Below, piece after piece: positions 47,053-54,397 of a stretch of 64,000 nt of DNA. The position numbers were made by a program, and so were the translations under genes. The notes below the pieces were generated by a model that saw nothing but the letters and a program-made list of their open reading frames with translations, was not told the DNA's origin and did not search any database. Each line of letters starts with the position of its first letter. Position 1 is the stretch's first letter. Location of the stretch: contig NZ_RQIH01000004.1 in the NCBI RefSeq assembly GCF_003939025.1, positions 372,001-436,000 on the forward strand, in the 5' to 3' direction. The stretch comes from Rhizobium sophoriradicis. Its GTDB lineage: Bacteria > Pseudomonadota > Alphaproteobacteria > Rhizobiales > Rhizobiaceae.

Positions 47053-47855
47053 GGGCTGCTTTCTCCAGGCGAAATCGATGTGAGGAAGGCGAGGATGATC
47101 GCCGTCAGCGCTTCCGGCTGTTCGACGCAGGGAATGTGGGCGCAGTCCGCGATGACCTCGTAACGGGAGGCCGGGATCAGCTTGGCGGTTGCAAGCACGA
47201 GATCGGGCGGCGTCGAGCCGTCCTGGTCGCCGACGATGCAGATGGTCGGAACCGTGATCCTCTTCGCCGCCTCGGTGAAATCGGCATCGCGGATCGCTTC
47301 GCAGGCGGCGATATAACCTTCGACCGGCTGGCGCGTCAGCATGTTGCAATAGCCTGCATAGGCTGTGTTCTCGGGCCGGCGGAAGGCGGGTGTGAACCAG
47401 CGCTCCATGACGGCGTCGACGATGCTGCCGATGCCGTTTTTCTCGACCGCGGCGATGCGGGCATTCCAGCTCTCTGCCGTGCCGATCTTATGGGCGGTGT
47501 CGCTGAGGATAAGGGCGCGCACGAGATCCGGCCGGCGCTGATAGAGCGACTGGGCAATCAGGCCGCCGACGGAGAGGCCGCAGATGACGGCATCCTTCAC
47601 CGACAGCAGATCGAGCAGGCCGGCAAGATCGGTCGCATGGTCCTCGATCGATGCGGGGAGCTGGCCGACATCGGACAGGCCGTGGCCGCGCTTGTCGTAG
47701 AGCAGGATGGCGACGTCGCCGGCGAGCCGCACCACGTCGCGCCAGATGCGGAAATCCGTTCCGAGCGAATTGATGAAGACGATCACCGGCCGGTCGGCGG
47801 GCGCGCCGATGACCTGATAATGGATCGTCACGTCGTTTATGCGGGCGAATTGCAC
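47049..47855 (-). CDS. pcaD: 3-oxoadipate enol-lactonase
   Basis: A 268-residue alpha/beta hydrolase. The nucleophile elbow is ICGLSVGGLIAQSLYQR, with the oxyanion region VFINSLGTDFRIWRDVV and the catalytic His region CAHIPCVEQPEAL. It turns the enol-lactone into 3-oxoadipate. It is the first gene of pcaDCHGB. The repeats upstream leave no obvious PcaQ box close to the start. Confidence 0.94.
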   Translation of the reverse strand: MQFARINDVTIHYQVIGAPADRPVIVFINSLGTDFRIWRDVVRLAGDVAILLYDKRGHGLSDVGQLPASIEDHATDLAGLLDLLSVKDAVICGLSVGGLIAQSLYQRRPDLVRALILSDTAHKIGTAESWNARIAAVEKNGIGSIVDAVMERWFTPAFRRPENTAYAGYCNMLTRQPVEGYIAACEAIRDADFTEAAKRITVPTICIVGDQDGSTPPDLVLATAKLIPASRYEVIADCAHIPCVEQPEALTAIILAFLTSISPGESSP

Positions 47856-47885
47856 TTCAATCTCCTCAATTCAGCGGGGGGCGGG

Positions 47886-48057
47886 CCCCTCATCCGGCTG
47901 CCGCCACCTTGCCTGGGTCGATCCACGCGTCTCGATCCGTCTTTCAGACCCCCGCCAGCGGGAGAAGGACATATGCCGCGCCGTCTCCCTCAACCTCGAC
48001 GCTCCGTTTGGCACGTCCCCTCGCCCCGCCTACGGGGAGAGGGTTAGGGTGAGGGGC
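47886..48057. repeat. RIME1-type mosaic repeat, copy D
   Basis: It begins CCCCTCATCCGG close to pcaD and ends GGTTAGGGTGAGGGG, with the middle hairpin replaced by another segment. It fills the part of the pcaD-pcaQ region next to pcaD. Confidence 0.72.
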
Positions 48058-48264
48058 GTCCATTGGCGTTTCCGTTATGCGGCATCCACCAAGCCGCGCC
48101 ATGGATCCTCGGGTCAAGCCCGTGGATGACGGAGAGTGGGGCGGCGTCTCGCCCAACTCGCCAGCCCTACAAAGCACACCGCGTTTCGGATGCTTCACTA
48201 GGCTGGCTTTCACTTCTCCCCTCATCCGGCTCTACGCCGCGAAAAGCTCGATCCGTCCCCCCGC

Positions 48265-48359
48265 CCTCCGTCATGCTCGGCCTTGAGCCGAGCATCCACA
48301 CGACACCCACCAGCATTTGCGCCATGGATCCTCGGGTCAAGCCCGAGGATGACGGAGAT
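48265..48359. repeat. Palindromic repeat module, copy 1
   Basis: Left arm CTCCGTCATGCTCGGC and right arm with ATGACGGAG are inverted around a central spacer. The same arms occur at 48509-48603, so this is a repeated mobile-type palindrome. A partial copy is at 48079-48138. Confidence 0.72.
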
Positions 48360-48508
48360 TGGGTTTGGCCGCCCCTAATCCTAGCGTGCCGGAATCGAGC
48401 CCCGCGCGTCTCGACCCGTCCCTCGGCCCCGGCAGTGGGGGCGCGAGGGGCTATGCCGCACCGTCTCCCTCAATCTCGGCGCCGCGAATGTCTTTATCGC
48501 CTACCCAC

Positions 48509-48603
48509 CCTCCGTCATGCTCGGCCTTGAGCCGAGCATCCACGCGGCATCCACCAAGCAGCCGTGGAATGGATCCTCGGCTCAAGGCCGAGCATGACGG
48601 AGG
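48509..48603. repeat. Palindromic repeat module, copy 2
   Basis: Near-perfect inverted arms: CCTCCGTCATGCTCGGCCTT at the left and AAGGCCGAGCATGACGGAGG at the right, continuing inward to GAGCCGAGCATCCA. The complement is exact over about 25 bases. A transcript would fold into a long hairpin. Confidence 0.78.
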
Positions 48604-48723
48604 GCGGCGTTGGCTTTTGCCAAACTCGCCCCGCCGCACGGCGCCCATCCAACAGTATATACTCCTACTGATAAAACTGACCGGTTGATCCGGTTAAGTA
48701 AAATGATATTTTCTAGCTTTTCG

Positions 48724-48739
48724 ATAACCAGGGAGTTAT
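48724..48739 (+). promoter_or_regulatory. Candidate PcaQ (LysR) box ATAACC-AGGG-AGTTAT
   Basis: A 16-base dyad (ATAAC-N6-GTTAT) that closely resembles the ATAACC-N4-GGTTAA-type site I recall for PcaQ in Sinorhizobium meliloti. It overlaps the first possible start of pcaQ and has the T-N11-A shape of LysR sites. It may control pcaQ itself and, in the other direction, the pca operon some 870 bases away. Confidence 0.5.
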
Positions 48740-48746
48740 GCGAACA

Positions 48747-49664
48747 ATGATCGACAGCCGCATCAAGTTTCGCCATCTGCAGACCTTTGTCGAGGTGGCG
48801 CGGCAGAGGAGCGTGATGAAGGCGGCCGAATTGCTGCATGTCAGCCAGCCGGCGGTGACTAAGACGATCCGCGAACTGGAGCAGGTGCTGGGTGTCGACG
48901 TCTTCGAGCGCGACGGCCGCGGCATCAAGATCACCCGCTACGGCGAGGTCTTTCTGCGGCATGCCGGGGCGGCGCTGACGGCGCTGCGCCAGGGTCTCGA
49001 TTCCGTCTCGCGGGAACAGTTCGCCGATGCGCCGCCGATCCGCATCGGCGCCCTGCCGACGGTCTCGTCGCGCATCATGCCCCGGGCGATGGAACTCTTC
49101 CTCAGGGAGAAGACCTGGAGCCGGGTGAAGATCGTCACCGGCGAGAACGCGGTGCTTTTGGAAGAGCTTCGCGTCGGTGACCTCGACGTGGTCGTCGGCC
49201 GCCTGGCCGGCGCCGAAAAGATGGCCGGCTTTTCCTTCGAACATCTTTATTCCGAACAGGTGGTGTTTGCCGTGCGGGCTGGTCATCCGCTGCTTGACGG
49301 CCGCCAATCGCTGTTCTCAGCCTTCGCGGACTATACGGTGCTGATGCCGACGCGCGGATCGATCATCCGCCCGGTTGTCGAAAACTTCCTCATCGCCAAC
49401 GGCGTTTCCAGCCTCCCGGACCAGATTGAGACAGTGTCGGATTCCTTCGGCCGCGCCTTCCTGCGCTCGAGCGACGCGATCTGGATCATTTCCAACGGCG
49501 TGGTGGCCGGCGACGTCGCCGACGGGCGGCTGGCGCTTCTGCCGGTCGATACCGGCGAGACCAAGGGGCCGGTTGGGCTGACGATGCGTGCTGATGCCGT
49601 GCCGTCGGCGCCGCAGTCGATCCTGATGCAGACGATCCGTGAGGCGGCGCGGGAGCTTTCCTGA
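48747..49664 (+). CDS. pcaQ: LysR-family regulator of the pca operon
   Basis: A 305-residue LysR protein. The HTH is FVEVARQRSVMKAAELLHVSQPAVTKTIRELEQVLGVDVFERDGRG, and RIKFRHLQTF near the start is the family opening. The start at 48747 is preferred because GGAG lies 11 bases upstream and the PcaQ N-terminus begins here; ATG 48738 is the alternative. PcaQ is known to activate pcaDCHGB in rhizobia in response to the ring-cleavage intermediate. Confidence 0.9.
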   Translation: MIDSRIKFRHLQTFVEVARQRSVMKAAELLHVSQPAVTKTIRELEQVLGVDVFERDGRGIKITRYGEVFLRHAGAALTALRQGLDSVSREQFADAPPIRIGALPTVSSRIMPRAMELFLREKTWSRVKIVTGENAVLLEELRVGDLDVVVGRLAGAEKMAGFSFEHLYSEQVVFAVRAGHPLLDGRQSLFSAFADYTVLMPTRGSIIRPVVENFLIANGVSSLPDQIETVSDSFGRAFLRSSDAIWIISNGVVAGDVADGRLALLPVDTGETKGPVGLTMRADAVPSAPQSILMQTIREAARELS

Positions 49665-49697
49665 CCTCACCTCTTCAAATTCGCTTGCTGAATGCCC

Positions 49698-49714
49698 AGA
49701 TTTGGACTAAATCT
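49698..49714 (+). promoter_or_regulatory. Inverted repeat AGATTT-N5-AAATCT, candidate autoregulatory operator
   Basis: A 6-bp inverted repeat in the short gap between pcaQ and the Xre-like antitoxin. Antitoxins of Xre/RES modules usually bind palindromes upstream of their own gene, and this sits 22 bases before the antitoxin start. Confidence 0.45.
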
Positions 49715-49735
49715 AGTTCGGGACAGGAGAACGTG

Positions 49736-50248
49736 ATGCAGCAGGCGCGACGCAGGGAGCAAGAGCCGGAACGGCTGGAAACGGAGCGGTTTGCGCCGGC
49801 AAACCGACGGAGGCTGAGCCCGCCGGCCTTGCGGACCTTTTTGGCGATCGCCGATCTCTGGGGCTTAAGCGAAGAGCAGCGCCTGCTGGTGCTCGGCTAT
49901 CCCTCCCGCTCGACCTATCATAGCTGGGCCAAGCAGGCGCGCGAACACGGGGCTTTCACGCTTGATGTCGATACGCTGACCCGCATTTCCGCTGTGTTCG
50001 GCATTCATCAGGCGCTTGGTGTGCTGTTTTCCGACGAACGCGCCGGCGTCGCCTGGCTGCGCACGCCGCACCAGGCGCCGGTGTTCGGCGGCCATCCGCC
50101 GCTGGATATCGTCACCAACGGAACCCAGGACGGGCTGATGACCGTGCGCCGGTTCCTCGATGGCGCCCGCGGCGGCCTCTACATGCCGCCGAACCGGCTT
50201 GACGAGGCCTTCACGCCGTATGAAGACGCGGACATCGTCTTCCGGTGA
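49736..50248 (+). CDS. Xre/MbcA/ParS-type antitoxin
   Basis: A 170-residue protein. It has an N-terminal helical DNA-binding part (SPPALRTFLAIADLWGLSEEQRLLVLGYPSRSTYHSWAKQ) and a C-terminal ParS/MbcA-like toxin-binding region (ISAVFGIHQALGVLFSDERAGVAWLRTPHQAPVFGG; PLDIVTNGTQDGLMTVRRFLDGARG). CAGGAGA lies six bases before ATG 49736; an upstream TTG at 49685 is rejected. It overlaps the RES toxin gene by four bases (GTGA). Confidence 0.87.
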   Translation: MQQARRREQEPERLETERFAPANRRRLSPPALRTFLAIADLWGLSEEQRLLVLGYPSRSTYHSWAKQAREHGAFTLDVDTLTRISAVFGIHQALGVLFSDERAGVAWLRTPHQAPVFGGHPPLDIVTNGTQDGLMTVRRFLDGARGGLYMPPNRLDEAFTPYEDADIVFR

Positions 50249-50937
50249 GCGAGCGTTTTGCCGAGGCGCCGCGGCCGTCCTATCGGCTGATCCCGTCGCA
50301 ATTTCCGCCGATCGGTCTCTTCGATACGGTGGCGAGGGCGGCAGATCTCGAAGCCGTGATGGAGCTCGTCGGCTGGACCAATGATCGGCTCGTGACCGAC
50401 CGCATCCGGCGGCTTCCCGAGACCGAATGGGTCTACGGCACGCCCAATGCCAGCATCGTCATGGCGGCCTTCCTGCATGTCACGCCCGGCGGCATGCGCT
50501 TCAACGGCCCCGATCTCGGCGCCTGGTATGCCGCCGACAACCTCAAGACTGCCGCCGCCGAGGTCGGCCATCATCTCCGGCGCGAGGCTGTCGCGCGCGG
50601 GGTGACGACGATGGCGCGCACTTATCGAAGCTACACCTCCACCCTGGTCGGCGACTATCTCGACATTCGCGGTGAACAGACGCTGCGGCCCGATGTCTAT
50701 GACGGCGCAAGCTATGCGGCCTCGCAGCTGCTTGGAGAACAGGTGCGTTCGAGCGGCGGCGCCGGCATTCTCTATGACAGTGTCCGGCTGAGGGGCGGCG
50801 TCAACATCGCCGCGCACCGGCCGCGCAACATTCGCGACGTGGTCCAGGCCGATCATTTCGAAATCACCGTATCGGCCACTGACCGGCGCATCGATGTCCG
50901 CAAGCTCGCAAGCCGGCGACGACAGCCGAAAGCCTAA
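50245..50937 (+). CDS. RES-domain toxin
   Basis: A 230-residue protein with the RES family motifs: RFNGPDLGAWYAADNLKTAAAE (Arg, Tyr and Glu positions) and GILYDSVRLRGGVNIAAHRP (the Ser region). RES toxins of this group deplete cellular NAD+. The start at 50245 is a GTG. The stop overlaps the convergent hydrolase gene by four bases. The pairing with an Xre/MbcA-type gene makes a toxin-antitoxin module very likely. Confidence 0.88.
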   Translation: MSERFAEAPRPSYRLIPSQFPPIGLFDTVARAADLEAVMELVGWTNDRLVTDRIRRLPETEWVYGTPNASIVMAAFLHVTPGGMRFNGPDLGAWYAADNLKTAAAEVGHHLRREAVARGVTTMARTYRSYTSTLVGDYLDIRGEQTLRPDVYDGASYAASQLLGEQVRSSGGAGILYDSVRLRGGVNIAAHRPRNIRDVVQADHFEITVSATDRRIDVRKLASRRRQPKA

Positions 50938-51572
50938 GCAGGCAACCGTTCGGCCCATGCCTTGGCCGCCTTGGCCATCGTGGCAAGGTGATCGGCAGTT
51001 GAGAAGCCGGAGATCTTCTTGCGCGGCTTAAGGTCATGGTCGCCGTCCTCGAGCCAGAGGATCTCGATCCGGTCGGAGAGATCGTAGCCCGGCACCTCGT
51101 CGCGCGTGCCGAATTCGTCGCGCGTGCCCTGGCAGATCAGCGCAGGCGTCGCCAGCCGCTTGAGATGGCCGGTGCGCAGCTTGCCCGGCTGGCCGGGCGG
51201 ATGGAAGGGATAACCGAGGCAGAGGAGGCCGGCGATCTTTCCCTTATCATGGAGATCGTCGGCGACCATGCTGGCGACCCGGCCGCCCATCGACTTGCCG
51301 CCGATGATGAGGGGGCCTCTTGCGCCGAGCGCGGCAATCGCCGCCTCATATTCGGGATTGAGCGTTTCGGCGCGCGGCGGCGGCTTGCGGATTCCGCTGC
51401 GGCGGGCAGCCATATAGGCGAATTCAAACCTGATAACGCGGAAACCGACATCGGCAAGCGCTTCCGCCGCCGCCGTCATCGACGCCGAATCCATCGGCGC
51501 GCCGGCGCCGTGCGCAAGCAGGATCGTGAAGCGCGCATCCTCGGGGCCTTGCAGCAGAAACCTGTCAAGCAT
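50934..51572 (-). CDS. Alpha/beta hydrolase (KANL3/Tex30-like, predicted)
   Basis: A 212-residue protein. FTILLAHGAGAPMDSASM starts the fold, and LIIGGKSMGGRVASMVAD holds the nucleophile Ser. The C-terminal His is in LEDGDHDLKPRKKISG. It belongs to the small dienelactone-hydrolase-like group of predicted esterases. The start is ATG 51572 because GGAGGA lies six bases upstream; longer starts at 51602 and TTG 51641 lack that. Function unknown. Confidence 0.83.
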   Translation of the reverse strand: MLDRFLLQGPEDARFTILLAHGAGAPMDSASMTAAAEALADVGFRVIRFEFAYMAARRSGIRKPPPRAETLNPEYEAAIAALGARGPLIIGGKSMGGRVASMVADDLHDKGKIAGLLCLGYPFHPPGQPGKLRTGHLKRLATPALICQGTRDEFGTRDEVPGYDLSDRIEILWLEDGDHDLKPRKKISGFSTADHLATMAKAAKAWAERLPA

Positions 51573-51640
51573 CGGCAATCCTCCATCCGCCATCGGAACC
51601 ATGTCGATGGCCGTGACTTCTTCCTGGAAAGGAGATGACA

Positions 51641-51823
51641 ATGTCGACGAATGACGAAAACGTAAAGCCGGAGCAGCGCCGTCCCAAGGATGTCGCCGCT
51701 GTTCCCGAGAAACCCGAGCCCGCCGACTCAGAATCGGTGGCGCCGCCAGCCGTGCAGCCGGCGGGAGAAGGGGACAAAAGCGAACGGCCGGTGGTCAACC
51801 CCGTCACCGGTGTCGCCTTTTAG
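51641..51823 (+). CDS. Small hydrophilic hypothetical protein
   Basis: A 60-residue protein rich in Pro, Glu, Lys and Ala (EKPEPADSESVAPPAVQPAGEG), ending in VVNPVTGVAF. AAAGGAGA lies six bases upstream of ATG 51641. I do not recognise it. It may be disordered. It is divergent from the hydrolase gene. Confidence 0.6.
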   Translation: MSTNDENVKPEQRRPKDVAAVPEKPEPADSESVAPPAVQPAGEGDKSERPVVNPVTGVAF

Positions 51824-51854
51824 GGGATCGCAAAATTATCGTGCAGACCGGCCC

Positions 51855-51883
51855 TTGAAACGGCGACGCAAAGGGCGCATATA
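51855..51883 (+). promoter_or_regulatory. Promoter-like element TTGAAA-N17-CATATA
   Basis: A -35-like TTGAAA (51855-51860) and a -10-like CATATA (51878-51883) are exactly 17 bases apart, close to the rhizobial housekeeping consensus (CTTGAC, CTATAT). Transcription would start near 51890 and reach the terminator at 51953-51987 without crossing a good start codon. Confidence 0.55.
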
Positions 51884-51889
51884 GCAGCC

Positions 51890-51987
51890 CTGCCTGAAAA
51901 ATGGATGCCCGGGGTATCGACGTCGTCGAACCCTTTGCTGTCCGACAGGATAAGGGCGCTCCCCGCAAGGGTCGAGCGCCCTTTTTG
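51890..51987 (+). ncRNA. Candidate small RNA of about 98 nt
   Basis: A rho-independent terminator (51953-51987) lies about 65-100 bases after the promoter-like element at 51855-51883. No translated frame with a start and Shine-Dalgarno fills the interval. Inside, GGGT...ACCC (around 51910-51932) could form a further stem. I do not match it to a known rhizobial sRNA family. It lies between the small gene and the DUF899 gene. Confidence 0.5.
51953..51987 (+). terminator. Rho-independent terminator
   Basis: AGGGCGCT (51953-51960) pairs perfectly with AGCGCCCT (51975-51982), followed by TTTTT. The loop is 14 bases and can itself pair in part. It fits the end of the candidate small RNA, or of the upstream small gene. 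Confidence 0.8.
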
Positions 51988-52029
51988 ATTTCGGACGTTC
52001 TCGAGGCCTCGCTTCGAAGCTGGGCGATC

Positions 52030-52056
52030 TTGAGGAACTCCCACCAAAATCTATAT
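52030..52056 (+). promoter_or_regulatory. Promoter-like element TTGAGG-N15-CTATAT
   Basis: A -35-like TTGAGG (52030-52035) and a -10-like CTATAT (52051-52056) are followed at six bases by the TTCGG-N4-CCGAA palindrome (52062-52075). The palindrome would thus overlap the transcription start. The 15-base spacing is a little short. Confidence 0.4.
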
Positions 52057-52061
52057 AGCAC

Positions 52062-52075
52062 TTCGGAATCCCGAA
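52062..52075 (+). repeat. TTCGG-N4-CCGAA palindrome, copy 1
   Basis: TTCGGAATCCCGAA, a dyad with a 4-base centre. Two further copies lie at 52141-52154 and 52165-52178, the last in the inverse orientation. Confidence 0.75.
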
Positions 52076-52140
52076 ATTGGCTGTGGGACTGAGATCATTA
52101 CATATTTTTGCGCCGCGGCGGGGCAAAAAAGCCCGCGCAT

Positions 52141-52178
52141 TTCGGAATCCCGAAGCGGGGGGATTTCGGGATTCCGAA
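52141..52178. repeat. Inverted pair of the TTCGG-N4-CCGAA palindrome, terminator-like
   Basis: TTCGGAATCCCGAA (52141-52154) and its reverse complement TTCGGGATTCCGAA (52165-52178) face each other across a 10-base loop, giving a perfect 14-bp stem, then GTGGGACTTTTTCTTT. It could be a terminator or a double operator. Confidence 0.7.
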
Positions 52179-52298
52179 GTGGGACTTTTTCTTTAGGCGC
52201 TTTCTGCGCCGTGCTGTCGATTTTCGCATCCGCCGTTCGTCATCTTAACGATGTGCTGCAGGTCAGCACGTTCTCAGGCAATTGTAGGAGATATGAAC

Positions 52299-53000
52299 AT
52301 GAATAATCAGAATCTCGTACCCGCCGCCGTGCTTGCGGCAAAGAACGGCGTCCGGTTCCCCAACGAGAGCGCGGAATATCGCATCGCCCGCGATACGCTG
52401 CTCGCCGAAGAGATCGAATTGCGCCGCCACATCGAGCGCGTGGCGAGACAGCGCCGGGCGTTGCCGCCGGGCGGCGAGGTGAAGAAAGACTACCGCTTCG
52501 AAGGCAGCAATGGGCCGATAAGCTTCAGCGAGCTCTTCGCCGACAAGGACACGCTCGTCGTCTACAGTTACATGTACGGGCGTGAACGCGAGCGCCCGTG
52601 TCCGATGTGCACCTCGCTGCTGTCGGCCTGGGATGGTGAAGTGCCCGATATGCAGCAACGCGTGGCGCTTGCCGTCGTCGCCCGCTCGCCGATCGAAAGG
52701 CTGCTCGCTTTCAAGAAGGAGCGCGGTTGGCATCACCTGCCGCTCTATTCGGATATGACCGATGAATACAGCCGTGATTATCACGCGATCGGCAGGGATG
52801 GCAGCGATGGTGCCGCCTTCAACGTCTTCACGCGGCGCGACGGCACCCTCCGTCATTTCTGGAGCGAGGAGATGGGCGAGGTGACGGCCGATCCCAGCGA
52901 GGATCCGCGGGGCGCGCCCGATCTGATGCCGCTCTGGACCGTGCTCGATGCGACGCCAGAAGGCCGGGCGCCGGACTGGTATCCGAAGCTGTCCTATTGA
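52299..53000 (+). CDS. DUF899 (thioredoxin-like) protein
   Basis: A 233-residue protein of the DUF899 family with a thioredoxin-like fold. ERPCPMCTSLLSAWDG carries a CxxC motif, and PPGGEVKKDYRFEGSNGPISFSELF is the family opening. FKKERGWHHLPLYSDMTDEYSRDY is also conserved. TAGGAG lies eight bases before ATG 52299; ATG 52293 is possible but too close. The function of the family is unknown; a redox role is plausible. Confidence 0.85.
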   Translation: MNNQNLVPAAVLAAKNGVRFPNESAEYRIARDTLLAEEIELRRHIERVARQRRALPPGGEVKKDYRFEGSNGPISFSELFADKDTLVVYSYMYGRERERPCPMCTSLLSAWDGEVPDMQQRVALAVVARSPIERLLAFKKERGWHHLPLYSDMTDEYSRDYHAIGRDGSDGAAFNVFTRRDGTLRHFWSEEMGEVTADPSEDPRGAPDLMPLWTVLDATPEGRAPDWYPKLSY

Positions 53001-53012
53001 GGCTGCAGGCCT

Positions 53013-53642
53013 TCAGCCGGTGGAGCGGTTTCTCGACGCCTCGGCCCATTCGAGGTTGGTGATCGACGCCTCCGGCAGCGGCGGCGGATCGATGTCGTAG
53101 ACATAGCCCGCGAGCATATCGGCGGCGCGTTCCGCTGCCTTGATCTTCGCCTCGGTTTCCGCGACCGCCTTGCCAATCGCTTCGATGCGGGCGCGGAACA
53201 TATGAGCGAGCACATCGCGGCCGGACTGTTTTTCGAGCCGCTCCAGATGCAGTCCGATGCGTGAGGCATGGCGTTCCAGCTCGCTCTTGCTGAAGCGCGC
53301 TTTCCGCAGCTCCTCCGAAAGGCTGTCCTGCATGACGGCGACGGGATCGAAGCTTCCCGGCGTGCGCTCATCGAGCACCGCATCGGTGACGAGCTTCTCG
53401 ATCATGACAAGCGCCTGCAATTCGGCGGCGTCGGCGAATTCGACGTCGTAGCCGGTATCGTCGTAAACCTTGCGGCGGACCGGATCGAGGAGCAGCGCAT
53501 AGGCCTTCTGCAGATTGTCGAAGGCTTGCGAATCGCCGCCCGAATCCGGGTGGGCGACCTTCGCAAGCTTGCGATAGGCTGCCTTCAGTTGCGCATCGTC
53601 CGCATCGCGTTCAACGCCGAGAATATCGTATGGATCCGTCAC
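53013..53642 (-). CDS. J-domain (DnaJ-like) protein
   Basis: A 209-residue protein with a J domain at residues about 3-65 (YDILGVERDADDAQLKAAYRKLAKVAHPDSGG with the HPD motif that stimulates Hsp70 ATPase), followed by a long helical, charged C-terminal region (AEGKIKAAER-like coiled coil, about 115-185). It lacks the Gly/Phe and zinc domains, so it is a specialised co-chaperone. The GTG at 53642 has GGGGAG six bases upstream; a longer frame to 53801 is rejected. Confidence 0.82.
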   Translation of the reverse strand: MTDPYDILGVERDADDAQLKAAYRKLAKVAHPDSGGDSQAFDNLQKAYALLLDPVRRKVYDDTGYDVEFADAAELQALVMIEKLVTDAVLDERTPGSFDPVAVMQDSLSEELRKARFSKSELERHASRIGLHLERLEKQSGRDVLAHMFRARIEAIGKAVAETEAKIKAAERAADMLAGYVYDIDPPPLPEASITNLEWAEASRNRSTG

Positions 53643-53816
53643 GCCTGCTCCCCTGCTGCCCCGGTCTCGCGGGCAGTCTAGGTCTTCTTCTGCATCAGAA
53701 AGGCGAAGTTTAGACCGAAAGCACGAATGACGTCCATGGCCCGACACGGAAATAGCCGATGCGAACGCCTGCATGATTCCGCGATTATCCAATATTTTCA
53801 AACGATTGCGTCAGGA

Positions 53817-54392
53817 TCAGGGTGTAGCGATCGAGACGAGATAACATTTGGCATCGCCGTCGATTTCAAGCGAGCTTTCCGCTTGATTCTCGATCAGCAG
53901 CGCATCGCCGGCGGCAAGCGCGCCGGTCTCGTCGCCGTGGCGGAACGACAGGGTGCCGCGGTGGCAGAGCAACAGGCATGTCGGCGACATTAGCGGCACG
54001 GTCTTGCCGCCGGCGATTTCGATGCGGACCAGCCCATGGTCAATGCCGTCGCGGCGGGTCATGACATTGAGATCGGTGATTGCGCCGTCCTGGAGTTTTG
54101 CCGTGACCGGGATATCCGCCGGGAAGGCCAGCGGATCGCTCGCCACCGTCAGCAGCGCCGGCGCCATGCCTTCAATGTCCAGCACCATGCCGTTGCCGTC
54201 GAGGATCGCCAGCGTGCGGTCGATGCCGGGAAAGATCGAGAACGGCCCGTCGGCTGCGACGGTCGCCATGCTGACGCGCCAGTCGAAGCCGGCAAGGCTG
54301 GCCTCTTCGGGCGAAACGGCGATCTCCACCGTTTCGCCGCCGCCGTTTTTCCACGGCATGCGCTTATGATCGGCCGCGCGCAGGATCCTCAC
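53817..54392 (-). CDS. hutD: HutD-family protein
   Basis: A 191-residue cupin-like protein. It opens ILRAADHKRMPWKNGGGETVEIAVSP, the signature of HutD, with FDWRVSMATVAADGPFSIFPGIDRTLAIL in the middle. HutD is common in hut operons and is thought to limit histidine-derived accumulation; its chemistry is uncertain. It starts five bases after the hutU stop and ends the leftward hut transcript. Confidence 0.9.
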   Translation of the reverse strand: MRILRAADHKRMPWKNGGGETVEIAVSPEEASLAGFDWRVSMATVAADGPFSIFPGIDRTLAILDGNGMVLDIEGMAPALLTVASDPLAFPADIPVTAKLQDGAITDLNVMTRRDGIDHGLVRIEIAGGKTVPLMSPTCLLLCHRGTLSFRHGDETGALAAGDALLIENQAESSLEIDGDAKCYLVSIATP

Positions 54393-54397
54393 GAGAC

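Larger units (their letters stand above)
47856..48746. other. Repeat-filled divergent pcaD-pcaQ intergenic region
   Basis: About 890 bases made almost entirely of repeats: a RIME1 copy (47886-48057), a partial palindrome (48079-48138), two long inverted-repeat modules (48265-48359 and 48509-48603) and partial RIME pieces (48215-48232, 48412-48482). No protein-coding frame is convincing. The final 90 bases (48650-48739) are unique and hold the likely operator. Confidence 0.6.

Noticed and set aside
46654..47349. A 231-codon reading of the pcaC frame
   Set aside because: The extra N-terminal part lies inside pcaD and is not coding; the ATGA overlap at 47049-47052 defines the start.
53013..53801. 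Longer start for the J-domain gene
   Set aside because: The residues before GTG 53642 do not match J proteins, and a Shine-Dalgarno sequence precedes that GTG.
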